Shown here: one piece after another, positions 52,816 to 61,350 of the stretch
Layout of the letters: every line of letters begins with the position of its first letter
Position numbering within the stretch: position 1 is the first letter of the stretch
NCBI RefSeq assembly: GCF_025362475.1
Contig: NZ_JANYGH010000055.1
Coordinates: 1 to 64,000 of the forward strand
Direction of reading: 5' to 3'
DNA: 64,000 bases
Source of the DNA: Mucilaginibacter sp.
GTDB taxonomy: Bacteria; Bacteroidota; Bacteroidia; Sphingobacteriales; Sphingobacteriaceae
Program-made: the position numbers and the translations under genes
Notes under the pieces: model-generated
Seen by the model: only the letters and a program-made list of their open reading frames with translations
Database searches by the model: none
What the model was told of the DNA's origin: nothing

Positions 52816-53826
52816 ATGAAAAGTAATTCCCCTTTTGAAAACATTCAAACACCTGATATTCATTTTTTGCGGCGGATAGAAGTATTAAAGAAACATCCCG
52901 AAGTAAGACAGTTGATGGGATATGATCCCTGGGCGGCTGTGCTTACATTTTTTATTGTAGCCGGACAACTTTGTTTTGCCTGGGGTGTAAGCGTGTGGTT
53001 TCCCTCATTTAGTGGCTACTGGTGGCAAATAATCCTGTTATCGTATGTGGTTGGTGGTACTATGAACCATTGGTCGGCAATGGCCGTACACGAAATGGCC
53101 CATAACCTGATGCTTAAAACACCTGCCCAGAATAAAGCGCTTGCCATATTTGCTAATATCCCGGTTTTGGTACCTGGAGCTATCGCTTTCAGAACCCATC
53201 ACATGAAACACCACTCCCATTTAGGCATCGAGGAGATAGATAACGACTTCCCCAGCCACTGGGAAGTTAAAATGGTAGGCAAATCGGGCATCAGGAAGTT
53301 TTTTTGGTTGTTTTTTTATATTTTCTTTCTTTTTTTAGTGCGGGGATTTGATACTAAACCTACGCGATGGGAATGGGCTAATATCATCACATTAATCATT
53401 ACCGACATCCTGATCTGGGTATTTCTTGGGAAGATAGCCATCATTTACCTGTTCCTCTCAACGTTATGGGGATTTAGCCTTCATCCCGCGGCAGGGCATT
53501 TTATTCATGAACACTTTATTTTTCAGGAAGGACAGGAAACTAACTCCTATTACGGATGGCTAAACCTGGTATGCTTTAATGTAGGTTACCATAACGAGCA
53601 TCACGATATCATGAATATCCCCGGCCGGCACTTACCAAAGTATTACAAGATTACCAAAGAGTTTTATCAGCACCTGGATTCAACCCACTCGTGGACAAGG
53701 ATGTTTTATGATTTCATCACCCAACCCAATTTAGGCGCCGATAAACGTTATGTACGTAGTGAGCAGGTACGCAAGCAGGGTATAAAAATGGCCGAAGCTA
53801 TGAAGCGGGAAAGGGAATTTGTATAA
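52816..53826 (+). CDS. Fatty-acid desaturase, dihydroceramide delta-4 desaturase-like
   Basis: 336 residues, four or more membrane helices and three His boxes: HEMAH (about 91), HHMKHH (about 128) and HNEHH (about 258). The stretch from SLHPAAGHFIHEHF through ETNSYYGWLNLVCFNVGYHN is close to eukaryotic DES1 dihydroceramide desaturases as I know them. This would put a C4-C5 double bond in a sphingoid base. Sphingobacteriaceae make sphingolipids, so the role is plausible, but a general acyl desaturase is not excluded. Confidence 0.88.
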   Translation: MKSNSPFENIQTPDIHFLRRIEVLKKHPEVRQLMGYDPWAAVLTFFIVAGQLCFAWGVSVWFPSFSGYWWQIILLSYVVGGTMNHWSAMAVHEMAHNLMLKTPAQNKALAIFANIPVLVPGAIAFRTHHMKHHSHLGIEEIDNDFPSHWEVKMVGKSGIRKFFWLFFYIFFLFLVRGFDTKPTRWEWANIITLIITDILIWVFLGKIAIIYLFLSTLWGFSLHPAAGHFIHEHFIFQEGQETNSYYGWLNLVCFNVGYHNEHHDIMNIPGRHLPKYYKITKEFYQHLDSTHSWTRMFYDFITQPNLGADKRYVRSEQVRKQGIKMAEAMKREREFV

Positions 53827-53853
53827 ACAGCGTTTATATGATTTATCAATTTA

Positions 53854-54435
53854 TCATGCACTGTTTTTTATATCCCACACCACCACATTCCAGTCTTCTA
53901 ATCCGTCGTTATGTGTACTCACAACTTCAAATCCCATTTTTTGGTGAATCTTTAATGATTTGGTGTTTCTTACAGCTACTTCTGTTATGCAAAGTTCATA
54001 ATCTTCCTCCACCTCATTAGCCGTTGCGTTGTAAAGTTTGCTTAATAAACCCAGGCCACGAAAATCTTTATCTACACAAACCTGACCGCCCACAAAAAAT
54101 TTGTAATCTATTAAAGGTTTGCCCAGGTACTGGCTTTTATGAAACTCCCTAAACATGGGTGCAAGGCTTGGCAATTCATTTTCCATGGCGGCAGTCATCG
54201 CCAGGTTATAACCTATTACTTTGTTTTTATATAACGCTATAATTTGTGGTATTTGAGCTGCCATTACTTGTAATAAGGGTACGCTATGCTCGGCAAATAC
54301 GAAGCCTTGTTGTTCCTGCTGCTCGGTGCTCAGACTTTTGTACAAGTTTTGATTTTGTAACTGAACTATCTGCTCAAAATGCTCAATTGACGTTGCTGCT
54401 TGAAAAGTTATTTCTGATAGGCTATTTTTATTCAT
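53854..54435 (-). CDS. GNAT-family acetyltransferase
   Basis: 193 residues with the acetyl-CoA motif QVCVDKDFRGLGLLSKLYNA and ITEVAVRNTKSLKIHQKMGF. The long N-terminus and acceptor are not informative. Single gene, convergent with the desaturase. Confidence 0.85.
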   Translation of the reverse strand: MNKNSLSEITFQAATSIEHFEQIVQLQNQNLYKSLSTEQQEQQGFVFAEHSVPLLQVMAAQIPQIIALYKNKVIGYNLAMTAAMENELPSLAPMFREFHKSQYLGKPLIDYKFFVGGQVCVDKDFRGLGLLSKLYNATANEVEEDYELCITEVAVRNTKSLKIHQKMGFEVVSTHNDGLEDWNVVVWDIKNSA

Positions 54436-54523
54436 GCTATGGGCAAATGTCTTATTTTATGAGTATTTGCGCAAGCATAAATAAATTTACCTTTATCACT
54501 ATCTTATTCAATAAATCAAAAAC

Positions 54524-54820
54524 ATGGAAAAATTACATTTTGCGGTTAAATTATTATCGCCCCGCCCCACATTTCCGAATGATATGACCGATAGTGAGCG
54601 CACCATTATGCAACAACACATTGCCTACAACCGGGATTTTATGGATAAGGGCATCATACTTGTGTTTGGGCCGGTAATGGATCCTGCAGGAGTTTATGGC
54701 CTGGGGATATTTGTCGTTGATGACGAGGAGCAGTTAAAAAACATAATAGCAGGCGCCCCAGTTACCAGTTTTGCCAAATATGAGTATCACCGCATGATGG
54801 CCGTTACCCCTTCAAATTAG
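54524..54820 (+). CDS. YciI-like protein
   Basis: 98 residues, ferredoxin-like fold of the YciI/YCII group, with HIAYNRDFMDKGIILVFGPV and the active-site-like His-Asp pairs. Divergent from the acetyltransferase and convergent with the Crp/Fnr gene, eight bases away. Confidence 0.82.
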   Translation: MEKLHFAVKLLSPRPTFPNDMTDSERTIMQQHIAYNRDFMDKGIILVFGPVMDPAGVYGLGIFVVDDEEQLKNIIAGAPVTSFAKYEYHRMMAVTPSN

Positions 54821-54827
54821 TTAAATA

Positions 54828-55418
54828 TCAGCGAATATTTTTCCTGATACGGCTAAGGGATTGCGGCGTAATACCTAAATAAGAAGCAATATCATTCAGC
54901 GGAACACGCAGTGCAATATCAGCCTGCCTCATCATAAAAAGCTTGTAACGCGTAGTCGAATCCTGTCCCAAATAGATATTTCTTACATTGATCTTTTCAA
55001 CCAGGGCCTGTTGTATTATTTCATCTATCAGGCTTTTTAGGTATGGGACCCGAAGGTACAGAGCCATCAGGTTGGTATGTGTAACAACCAATACTGTTGC
55101 TTTACAAGCCGCCTGGATACTTTCATGAGCAGGTACCTGGTTAATAAAACTTTTCAATATAGTACAAAACTGGTTTTCCTTTAAAAAATAATGGGTAACC
55201 TCATTCCCCTTTTCATTTCTGACCATAATACGCAATACCCCTTCAACAATAAAAAATAACTGCTGACAAACCCTGTCACCTTTAAAAAGGTAATCGCCTT
55301 CATCAAATGTTCTGGCTTCAAATGTGTTTGTAATAAGCTCCTGATCATCTGCTGATAGATGCTTAAATAAAGATAGAAACGAAATAAGTTTATTGGGCAT
55401 GGTCCAAATTTCAATCAT
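54828..55418 (-). CDS. Crp/Fnr-family transcription regulator
   Basis: 196 residues. The cNMP-type sensor domain covers about 20-130 (EGDYLFKGDRVCQQLFFIVEG), with a helix linker and a short HTH at the end (DIASYLGITPQSLSRIRKNI). It lacks the usual Cys cluster for Fnr-type iron-sulfur sensing. An in-frame ATG at 55400 is the other possible start. Confidence 0.9.
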   Translation of the reverse strand: MIEIWTMPNKLISFLSLFKHLSADDQELITNTFEARTFDEGDYLFKGDRVCQQLFFIVEGVLRIMVRNEKGNEVTHYFLKENQFCTILKSFINQVPAHESIQAACKATVLVVTHTNLMALYLRVPYLKSLIDEIIQQALVEKINVRNIYLGQDSTTRYKLFMMRQADIALRVPLNDIASYLGITPQSLSRIRKNIR

Positions 55419-55440
55419 TTATAAACCATCAGCAAAAAAA

Positions 55441-55617
55441 TTATTGTTCTCGCTCTTTATGTTCATTCATCTTTTCAAGCCAGCCATCTTTGTTAACCAT
55501 ATATTTAGACAAGTTTGTTGGCCTGGTGAGTTTGGCGTTAGTGTTTTTTGAAGGGCCGCGCAAAGGTACTATCAATACGCATAAAAATATAAGGATCATC
55601 AATACCGCAATCATCAT
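55441..55617 (-). CDS. Small membrane protein of 58 residues
   Basis: Begins MMIAVLMILIFLCVLIVP, one membrane helix, then a charged tail (RPTNLSKYMVNKDGWLEKMN...EHKEREQ). It lies just upstream of the Crp/Fnr gene on the same strand, 22 bases before its start, and may be co-transcribed. It is too short for common gene-length cut-offs. No family recognised. Confidence 0.6.
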   Translation of the reverse strand: MMIAVLMILIFLCVLIVPLRGPSKNTNAKLTRPTNLSKYMVNKDGWLEKMNEHKEREQ

Positions 55618-55784
55618 AAATTAAATTTTTAGCTACAACCGTATTAGTTGTAATTGCCTGAATATTAAACATAATGATTGGTTGAGGGGTATTTAGGTAA
55701 AACTCCGGGGCGATTAATTCCTTTGTTTTGCAACCTCATGCCCTAATATAGGTAAATCCGATAAAACTTATGAAGTTGTTACGC

Positions 55785-57545
55785 TTATTTTTCGTCGGCC
55801 ATAGCTGTAATTGCCTGTAAAAACCAGGCCGCGTGAGGGAGCCATTGTTCTGTCCAGCGCCATTCATTGCCATTATCTTCGGTTTTGTAATCAATGCCGC
55901 TGCCATCAGCATTTTCCTTTGCGCCGGTAATACCATTTGATATTCCCCCTTTACCAGAACCATGACCAAAGTTTGAGCTCATGTAAGGCACATTGTTTTT
56001 ACCAAACTGGTACATAAAACACATGGAATATGGATTGCAACCAAGTATCCATGATAGTTGATTTGAGGCATAAGCTGCAAGGTCCTTTTTAACACCCCAG
56101 CCACCTTTTTCAGGATAAACCAACCGGCCTCCTATAATAGCCGCGGTGGCCAATGATGCCAGGCGGGCATTTTCGCCCTGCCACCACCAGCCGGTCTCGT
56201 TTTGGTGCGGAATAAAGAAGCCATTCTGAATTTTATCTTTCAAACGGAAAGTCTGTCTTGCATAGCCAAATGGATTGCTTGTTTCGGCAGTTACCCGCAG
56301 GTTATAATCCAATGCTTTTTTTATAGTGTTTAACGCGGTGGTTCGGTTAGCAGCGTCTTTCTCTTTGCTTAAATACCGGCTTAAAGCAACAACCGGCATA
56401 CCAGCATCAGATGCGTGCCAATATGGGCGGCCACTATCATTTGCATAAAAGTACCCCGCCGGACTCATCTTCTTTTCAAGGCTTTCAGCACGCTTTCGGG
56501 CTTCGGTTTGGTAGTATGAGCTGTCGGTAGCTATCCAAAGTTCGGTAGCGGCCATCAAGGCGCAGTAATCATCAATGATGTTCTCCTTACCATCGTCATC
56601 ATATTCGGCATTATGGATTAACAGGTGCGCAAAGGCGCGTTTGGCACCAGCAAGATAGTCTGCAGATTTAAAATCTCCATCTTTTTTAAGCCGGGAGATT
56701 CTGGCAAGGGCAGCTATCGCCATACCTCCACCTTCGCGAAACGCGCATTGATATTCATTGGTTGTAACACTGTTTGCTTTCAACCCCACTACCCTACGTG
56801 CTTTTGGATCTTTATTAAAATAGCTAAAAACAATCATATAAAAATAATCGTCCGTTGATAAGGCTCGCATAAAGTAGTCTGCACCATACAGCGCTTCGTC
56901 AACCGTTTTATCATATATACTGAGCTTGTTCAATGTGGCAGGAATTGTTTGCACAGCGTTAATCATTGACCAGGTAACCAGCGGGATTTGCTGTGGCGAC
57001 ATATAATTGGCATATGCCAGGTGCGAAAAATACTTACTCACATCGCCCGAGGCATCACACCAGCCACCGTGCATATCAACCGTTTTATCACCACCATATA
57101 GCAATAGATGTTTATCAGCTTCAAGTTCGGTTGGTGTATTAGCCCGTTGCTTGTTGTAATAGTTGATAATTGAGGGCATCGTATTAATGGCAAGTGCATT
57201 TGGACTAATATTAAACTCATCCGACATGTATCGTTTGCCGTTTACACTGATGTTTACCTTATATATGCCCGATTTAGTTACCGATGAAAAATCGGCCTGG
57301 TAAAAGAAAGTTCCTTTTGCCCACTGGGTAATTTGTAGCGGACCTTTAAGTGTACCCGTAAAAGCAATTTTACCTTCCTGGTTGGTTAGTGTAAATATGG
57401 TTGAGCCCCTAAGCCTGGCGTCGTTACCAACAACCGCCATTTTTGCCCCCCGCGAATCAAAAGCTACCTGGTTCACATAAATTATAGGTGATGCTTTGCA
57501 AATACACGGGAGTAAGAGCATTAAATAACTCAGGATATATTTCAT
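55785..57545 (-). CDS. Glycoside hydrolase family 9 enzyme with N-terminal Ig-like domain
   Basis: 586 residues. A signal peptide ends near KASP (about 18); an N-terminal CelD-type Ig domain spans about 20-110. The (alpha/alpha)6 barrel holds GGWCDASGDVSKYFSHLA near 160 (catalytic-base Asp region) and NEWRWTEQWLPHAAWFLQ near 560-575 (acid Glu). GH9 covers endoglucanases, and some members are exo-glucosaminidases. It lies next to a GH20 gene, so chitin or chito-oligosaccharide use is possible. Confidence 0.88.
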   Translation of the reverse strand: MKYILSYLMLLLPCICKASPIIYVNQVAFDSRGAKMAVVGNDARLRGSTIFTLTNQEGKIAFTGTLKGPLQITQWAKGTFFYQADFSSVTKSGIYKVNISVNGKRYMSDEFNISPNALAINTMPSIINYYNKQRANTPTELEADKHLLLYGGDKTVDMHGGWCDASGDVSKYFSHLAYANYMSPQQIPLVTWSMINAVQTIPATLNKLSIYDKTVDEALYGADYFMRALSTDDYFYMIVFSYFNKDPKARRVVGLKANSVTTNEYQCAFREGGGMAIAALARISRLKKDGDFKSADYLAGAKRAFAHLLIHNAEYDDDGKENIIDDYCALMAATELWIATDSSYYQTEARKRAESLEKKMSPAGYFYANDSGRPYWHASDAGMPVVALSRYLSKEKDAANRTTALNTIKKALDYNLRVTAETSNPFGYARQTFRLKDKIQNGFFIPHQNETGWWWQGENARLASLATAAIIGGRLVYPEKGGWGVKKDLAAYASNQLSWILGCNPYSMCFMYQFGKNNVPYMSSNFGHGSGKGGISNGITGAKENADGSGIDYKTEDNGNEWRWTEQWLPHAAWFLQAITAMADEK

Positions 57546-57776
57546 AGGATTTTAGGTTTTTTTAGTAATGCAGGATTAATTGATTTCCCGATATTTACAA
57601 TTGCAAATTACCAATATTAAGTATCAGCATGAACAAAAGCGCGTTTAAAATCGGCGGTGCTTGCCCCTACATTATTACTACAAAATATGTTATCATGTAT
57701 AAATAATTGATTAACAATGTTTTATTGGGTTTAACTGTATAGAAATATAAATTACCATAGTACACTTTTATTTAGG

Positions 57777-57784
57777 TAGCTTTG
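57777..57784 (+). promoter_or_regulatory. Candidate -7 element of the structured RNA
   Basis: TAGCTTTG, a perfect TAnnTTTG; the -33 part is not clear. A start site near 57790 is implied. The region 57546-57776 upstream shows no gene. Confidence 0.45.
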
Positions 57785-57789
57785 AATTG

Positions 57790-57950
57790 TTATGCGGTAA
57801 TATTATTCCGGGAGTAGCTGTCCCTCATTACCTTAGTTTCAAAACAACAAAATCACACAAATAATATAAGATCAGGAGATAGTGTTCCCCGGTTCTTAAA
57901 GATCCTTTAAAGCCCCTGTAAACGAATACCTACAGGGGCTTTTATTTTTT
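57790..57950 (+). ncRNA. Candidate structured RNA or attenuated leader with its own terminator
   Basis: About 160 bases between a -7 promoter element and a strong terminator (57909-57950). GGTAAT (57797-57802) pairs with ATTACC near 57826-57831, enclosing GGGA/TCCC, so the 5' end can fold. The only ATG opens ATG CGG TAA. It ends 18 bases before the gene at 57968, so it is either a small RNA or a leader that stops most transcripts. It was not matched to a known riboswitch. Confidence 0.45.
57909..57950 (+). terminator. Terminator upstream of the 113-residue gene
   Basis: AAAGCCCCTGTA pairs with TACAGGGGCTTT around AACGAATACC, with a tail TTATTTTTT. It lies before a start codon rather than after a known gene, which is what flags the RNA above it. 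Confidence 0.9.
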
Positions 57951-57967
57951 ATATAGATAAGAATATC

Positions 57968-58309
57968 ATGGAAGAAAGAAAGTATTTAACTACCTGGAAA
58001 AGGTACATGCCCGTTATCCGTTTGCATTTGAAGAAAAGCCTAAATGAAGATCAGCAATTTAAACTGAACATCACAGATTTTGAATCTGCGGGAGATCGCG
58101 GAAAATCAGGTTACACCTTCAATATCAATATGGAGAATGGCAAAGTTACCAATAACATCAGCGGTTCGGCAGTAGCGCGTGATCTTTTTGAAGCCATTAA
58201 AGGTGATGACGCGGTTAAAGCCATGTTACTGGATAAAAATGTTAAAATAAGCGTAGGAAAATCATTTGTATTGAGCATTAAAACCACCCACCTTTCAACT
58301 TACAGGTAG
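57968..58309 (+). CDS. Hypothetical 113-residue protein after an attenuator-like leader
   Basis: 113 residues, basic start (EERKYLTTWKRYMPVIRLHLKK), then an alternating strand/helix body with KSGYTFNINMENGKVTNNIS. No leader peptide, so cytoplasmic. No known domain was recognised. The terminator just upstream suggests that expression needs read-through. Confidence 0.65.
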   Translation: MEERKYLTTWKRYMPVIRLHLKKSLNEDQQFKLNITDFESAGDRGKSGYTFNINMENGKVTNNISGSAVARDLFEAIKGDDAVKAMLLDKNVKISVGKSFVLSIKTTHLSTYR

Positions 58310-58327
58310 GCAGATAATACTTTATCT

Positions 58328-58361
58328 AAAAAGGAAATAACCCACAGGCTATTTCCTTTTT
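58328..58361. terminator. Bidirectional terminator overlapping the GH20 stop codon
   Basis: AAAAAGGAAATA and TATTTCCTTTTT form a 12-bp stem around ACCCACAGGC with T runs on both strands. The last codons of the GH20 gene lie in the stem. Confidence 0.85.
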
Positions 58362-60130
58362 TTATGCGCTTTACTTTTTGTTGCCTTTGACGAAGTTTTA
58401 TGAGTTTTAGTTGAACTTGTATGTTTCTTAGCAGCTTTTGAATGCAATTTTTTTGAACTGTGATTGTGACCACGCTTCCCGGTTAAATACGTTTTTTTGA
58501 CGGTCGGTACAAAATCAACAGCTTCGGGGTGAGCTAAAGGATCAAATGGATTAAAGTAGTAAATATTGTCCTTGTCCCAGTTCTTTAAATCAGTTTTTAA
58601 CCTTTCGTTAAATGCTGCTTCATTCTTAAGTTCAGGCGCTGTCCAGCCAGCCTCGGCTAAACCGGCAATTCTCGGGAAAAGCATGAAATCCAAACGTTTT
58701 TCTGATGCAATCTTTTCCGTCCAGATATTTGCCTGCACACCAATAATCTGGCTTGATGTAAGCTGATCTGCTGATAATTGCCTGTCGGGGAAATTATATA
58801 CGTCTGTTACGCGGTTAAAAACACCGTTCCATTTTCTGCCGGCAATATGGTCGCCATCCTGCAAAAAATCAAAGTAAAGTGGTAAACGCGGACATAGTAC
58901 AACCTGGTAGTTTTTTTGCATCGCCAGAGTTAATTGGCCCGGTAAATTTTGGCGCCACCAAAAAATGATGGTTTTGCCCGCCGGAAGATCGGTTTGGGTA
59001 GCTTCGTCCCATGCCAGTATTTTACTGCCCAGGTTGGTAACAGTATCCGTCATCCGCTTAAAAAAGTAGCGTTCCAGTTCGCCTACGTCTGCAAAGTTTT
59101 TTGTTTGCATCATCCTGGCTATAGCCGTATCCAGCGACCATGCTTTAATACCCAAAACAACCTCGTCGCCACCCAAATGCATCATTTTAGACGGGAAAAG
59201 CGCATTTGTTTCTTTTATAATGTTGGCTAAATACTGGTAAGTTTCTTCTTTTGCCGGGTTAAAAGTGAAGTTGGGGTAGCCCGAAACACTTCCACCAGAG
59301 TATTCTGGATAAGCCCTGTTTGCCGCGGTGGCATGACCCGGCATATCAATTTCAGGAATTACCGTTATAAAACGCTGTGCAGCGTAAGCAACAATCTCTT
59401 TGATGTCGTTTTGGGTGTAAAATTTGGCTTCGGCTGAGGTATCACTGTAGTTACCAATTGCACCCACAGCAGAGAGCTTTGGATATTTCTTAATCTCGAT
59501 GCGCCAGCCTTGTACATCTGTAAGGTGCCAGTGAAATTTATTCAGTTTGTAATAAGCCATCCAATCCAATAGCTGCTTTACTTTTTCTTTACCAAAAAAA
59601 TGTCTTGATTCATCCATCATCAAACCACGCCATTGGTATCGCGGCGCATCTGTAATTTCGGCAGACGCAAGGTTAATGGTTTGGAATCCGCTGGCGGCTT
59701 TTACATCCGTTGATGCCAAAGTAATATTCTCTCCCTCTTTTGGCTGGTTTTTGATGATCTGTAATAATGATACCAATCCGTAAAAAATGCCTTCCTTATT
59801 TGAGGCAGATATGGTTATACGATCAGGCGTGATTTTAAGCGAATATGCCCCAATAGTTTGATTAGTATTGGTTAAAATAAGCTTAATCACACTTCGGGAG
59901 TCCTCATTATTTATATCAAGCGATAAACCTTTTACTTTAAATAATTCCTTTTGAAAGTAAACAGCCAAAGTGGTTAACGAAGTATCACTTGCACCGATGG
60001 CAGAACGGTTGTTAATACTGATTTGCCCTGTGCTGTTTACTACCGACCGCGGCTGGGGGATTATATTTAAGTTTTGTGCTTTTAAATAACCAGAGAATAA
60101 AAGAAGCGCTGCTAAAAATTTAAATTTCAT
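58349..60130 (-). CDS. Glycoside hydrolase family 20 beta-N-acetylhexosaminidase with basic tail
   Basis: 593 residues. A signal peptide ends near LKAQ (about 19), then a GH20b alpha/beta domain and a TIM barrel. The catalytic Asp-Glu pair is in MMHLGGDEV near 322-323, with WRGLMMDESRHF upstream. It removes terminal GlcNAc or GalNAc. The last 48 residues (from about 546) are almost all Lys, His, Ser, Thr and Ala, such as KKLHSKAAKKHTSSTKTHK; this is outside the normal family fold. Confidence 0.92.
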   Translation of the reverse strand: MKFKFLAALLLFSGYLKAQNLNIIPQPRSVVNSTGQISINNRSAIGASDTSLTTLAVYFQKELFKVKGLSLDINNEDSRSVIKLILTNTNQTIGAYSLKITPDRITISASNKEGIFYGLVSLLQIIKNQPKEGENITLASTDVKAASGFQTINLASAEITDAPRYQWRGLMMDESRHFFGKEKVKQLLDWMAYYKLNKFHWHLTDVQGWRIEIKKYPKLSAVGAIGNYSDTSAEAKFYTQNDIKEIVAYAAQRFITVIPEIDMPGHATAANRAYPEYSGGSVSGYPNFTFNPAKEETYQYLANIIKETNALFPSKMMHLGGDEVVLGIKAWSLDTAIARMMQTKNFADVGELERYFFKRMTDTVTNLGSKILAWDEATQTDLPAGKTIIFWWRQNLPGQLTLAMQKNYQVVLCPRLPLYFDFLQDGDHIAGRKWNGVFNRVTDVYNFPDRQLSADQLTSSQIIGVQANIWTEKIASEKRLDFMLFPRIAGLAEAGWTAPELKNEAAFNERLKTDLKNWDKDNIYYFNPFDPLAHPEAVDFVPTVKKTYLTGKRGHNHSSKKLHSKAAKKHTSSTKTHKTSSKATKSKAHKKRK

Positions 60131-60218
60131 TAAAAAACAAGTTCAAACTATTGAGGATACGCTATGATAAGGATTTTATGATAGATCCGGGTAATTTATT
60201 TGTAATAAATCTTGAACC

Positions 60219-61103
60219 TTATCTTTCAAAGGCATCCATGATTGCCCCAACAATTGCTCCATAAGCCAACACTGGCGCAGCCATAAAGGAGATCTTCTTT
60301 TTCCAGTTTACATAACGATCATTGATAAAATTGTTCCAGTTATAGGTATTTAACTGGGCACGGCCGTAGGTAATACTTGGCTCGGTGATCCTGGTAGTAT
60401 GCCACCAACCCGATGGGAAAAACAAGGTTTCACCCTGTAAAAGATGAACTACTATTGGCTCAACTTCTTTATATAAAGGGAACTTTTCATAATCGGGATT
60501 GAGGAAGTTGATTTGGGAAAACTTTGGATTATCCGGGTACGGATACATATTAGGCGTTTGCGACGGCGGATACATGAAAAATATTTTTGAACCAAACAAC
60601 TGCGTTATCTGCGTATGCATAAATAGCGCGTCATAGTGCAGGTATGGGAAGCTTGACCCATTGCCTCCCAAAAAAAGCTCATGAACAGTGGTACCTGCAA
60701 GCATTTGCCGAAGCATTAGTTTGCTGTTGATCCTATCGCTTTTTCCATAAACAAGCTGTGGTGAAAAATCAGGCATCAGCTCAGGAAACACTTTTTTTAT
60801 ATCAAAATTGAAAGGGTATGGCGCCCTGTTTTCTGCAGTTGAAACCAGTATGCGGTCAATCGCCTCGGCCATGGTATAGGTGACACCATCAATTGTTTTG
60901 ACGATATGGCTATAGTTTTGTTTATAAAATTCAGGCGTATGCTTGCCCATGGCAGGCCAGTTTTTGGCAGCATCGGTTAGTACAACGGGCAGAGATTTAT
61001 CAACATACTCACGGATGAATTCAGCTCTTGAAAGATTTGTGCGCTTATCAATGGTGATGGTTTGTTTGCTACCTGCTTTTTCAAGCACCCCGTTCTGTTG
61101 CAT
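60219..61103 (-). CDS. Cupin/JmjC-like Fe(II) oxygenase
   Basis: 294 residues from the ATG at 61101-61103 (a TTG would add nine). LHYDALFMHTQIT gives the His-x-Asp and FFPSGWWHTTRI the distal His of the iron site; both match the cupin_8/JmjC hydroxylase group. Targets in this family include ribosomal proteins, tRNA-modifying or other substrates. It stands alone. Confidence 0.85.
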   Translation of the reverse strand: MQQNGVLEKAGSKQTITIDKRTNLSRAEFIREYVDKSLPVVLTDAAKNWPAMGKHTPEFYKQNYSHIVKTIDGVTYTMAEAIDRILVSTAENRAPYPFNFDIKKVFPELMPDFSPQLVYGKSDRINSKLMLRQMLAGTTVHELFLGGNGSSFPYLHYDALFMHTQITQLFGSKIFFMYPPSQTPNMYPYPDNPKFSQINFLNPDYEKFPLYKEVEPIVVHLLQGETLFFPSGWWHTTRITEPSITYGRAQLNTYNWNNFINDRYVNWKKKISFMAAPVLAYGAIVGAIMDAFER

Positions 61104-61230
61104 ACTGGATAGGTTAAAAATTCTGATCAAATAGTTTTTTTGATCTACCTGATAAATCTAAGCAATTTTCAAATAACCAATGCATCGGGTAATTTTAATT
61201 TTACTAAACGTTCATCATATACACTCCAGT

Positions 61231-61279
61231 AAAAAAGGCCAGCCGATTGTGATTGATCACAACCGGCTGGTCTTTTTTT
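61231..61279 (-). terminator. Strong terminator after the efflux operon
   Basis: On the minus strand GACCAGCCG pairs with CGGCTGGCC around a loop that itself holds TTGTGATCAATCACAA, followed by a T run. It lies 72-120 bases past the TolC stop. Confidence 0.88.
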
Positions 61280-61350
61280 ATATTATTAAGATTTTACAGC
61301 AATTGGATGATTAAATTAATTCTTCACCTCACCAATTACTTGTCTTCTGC

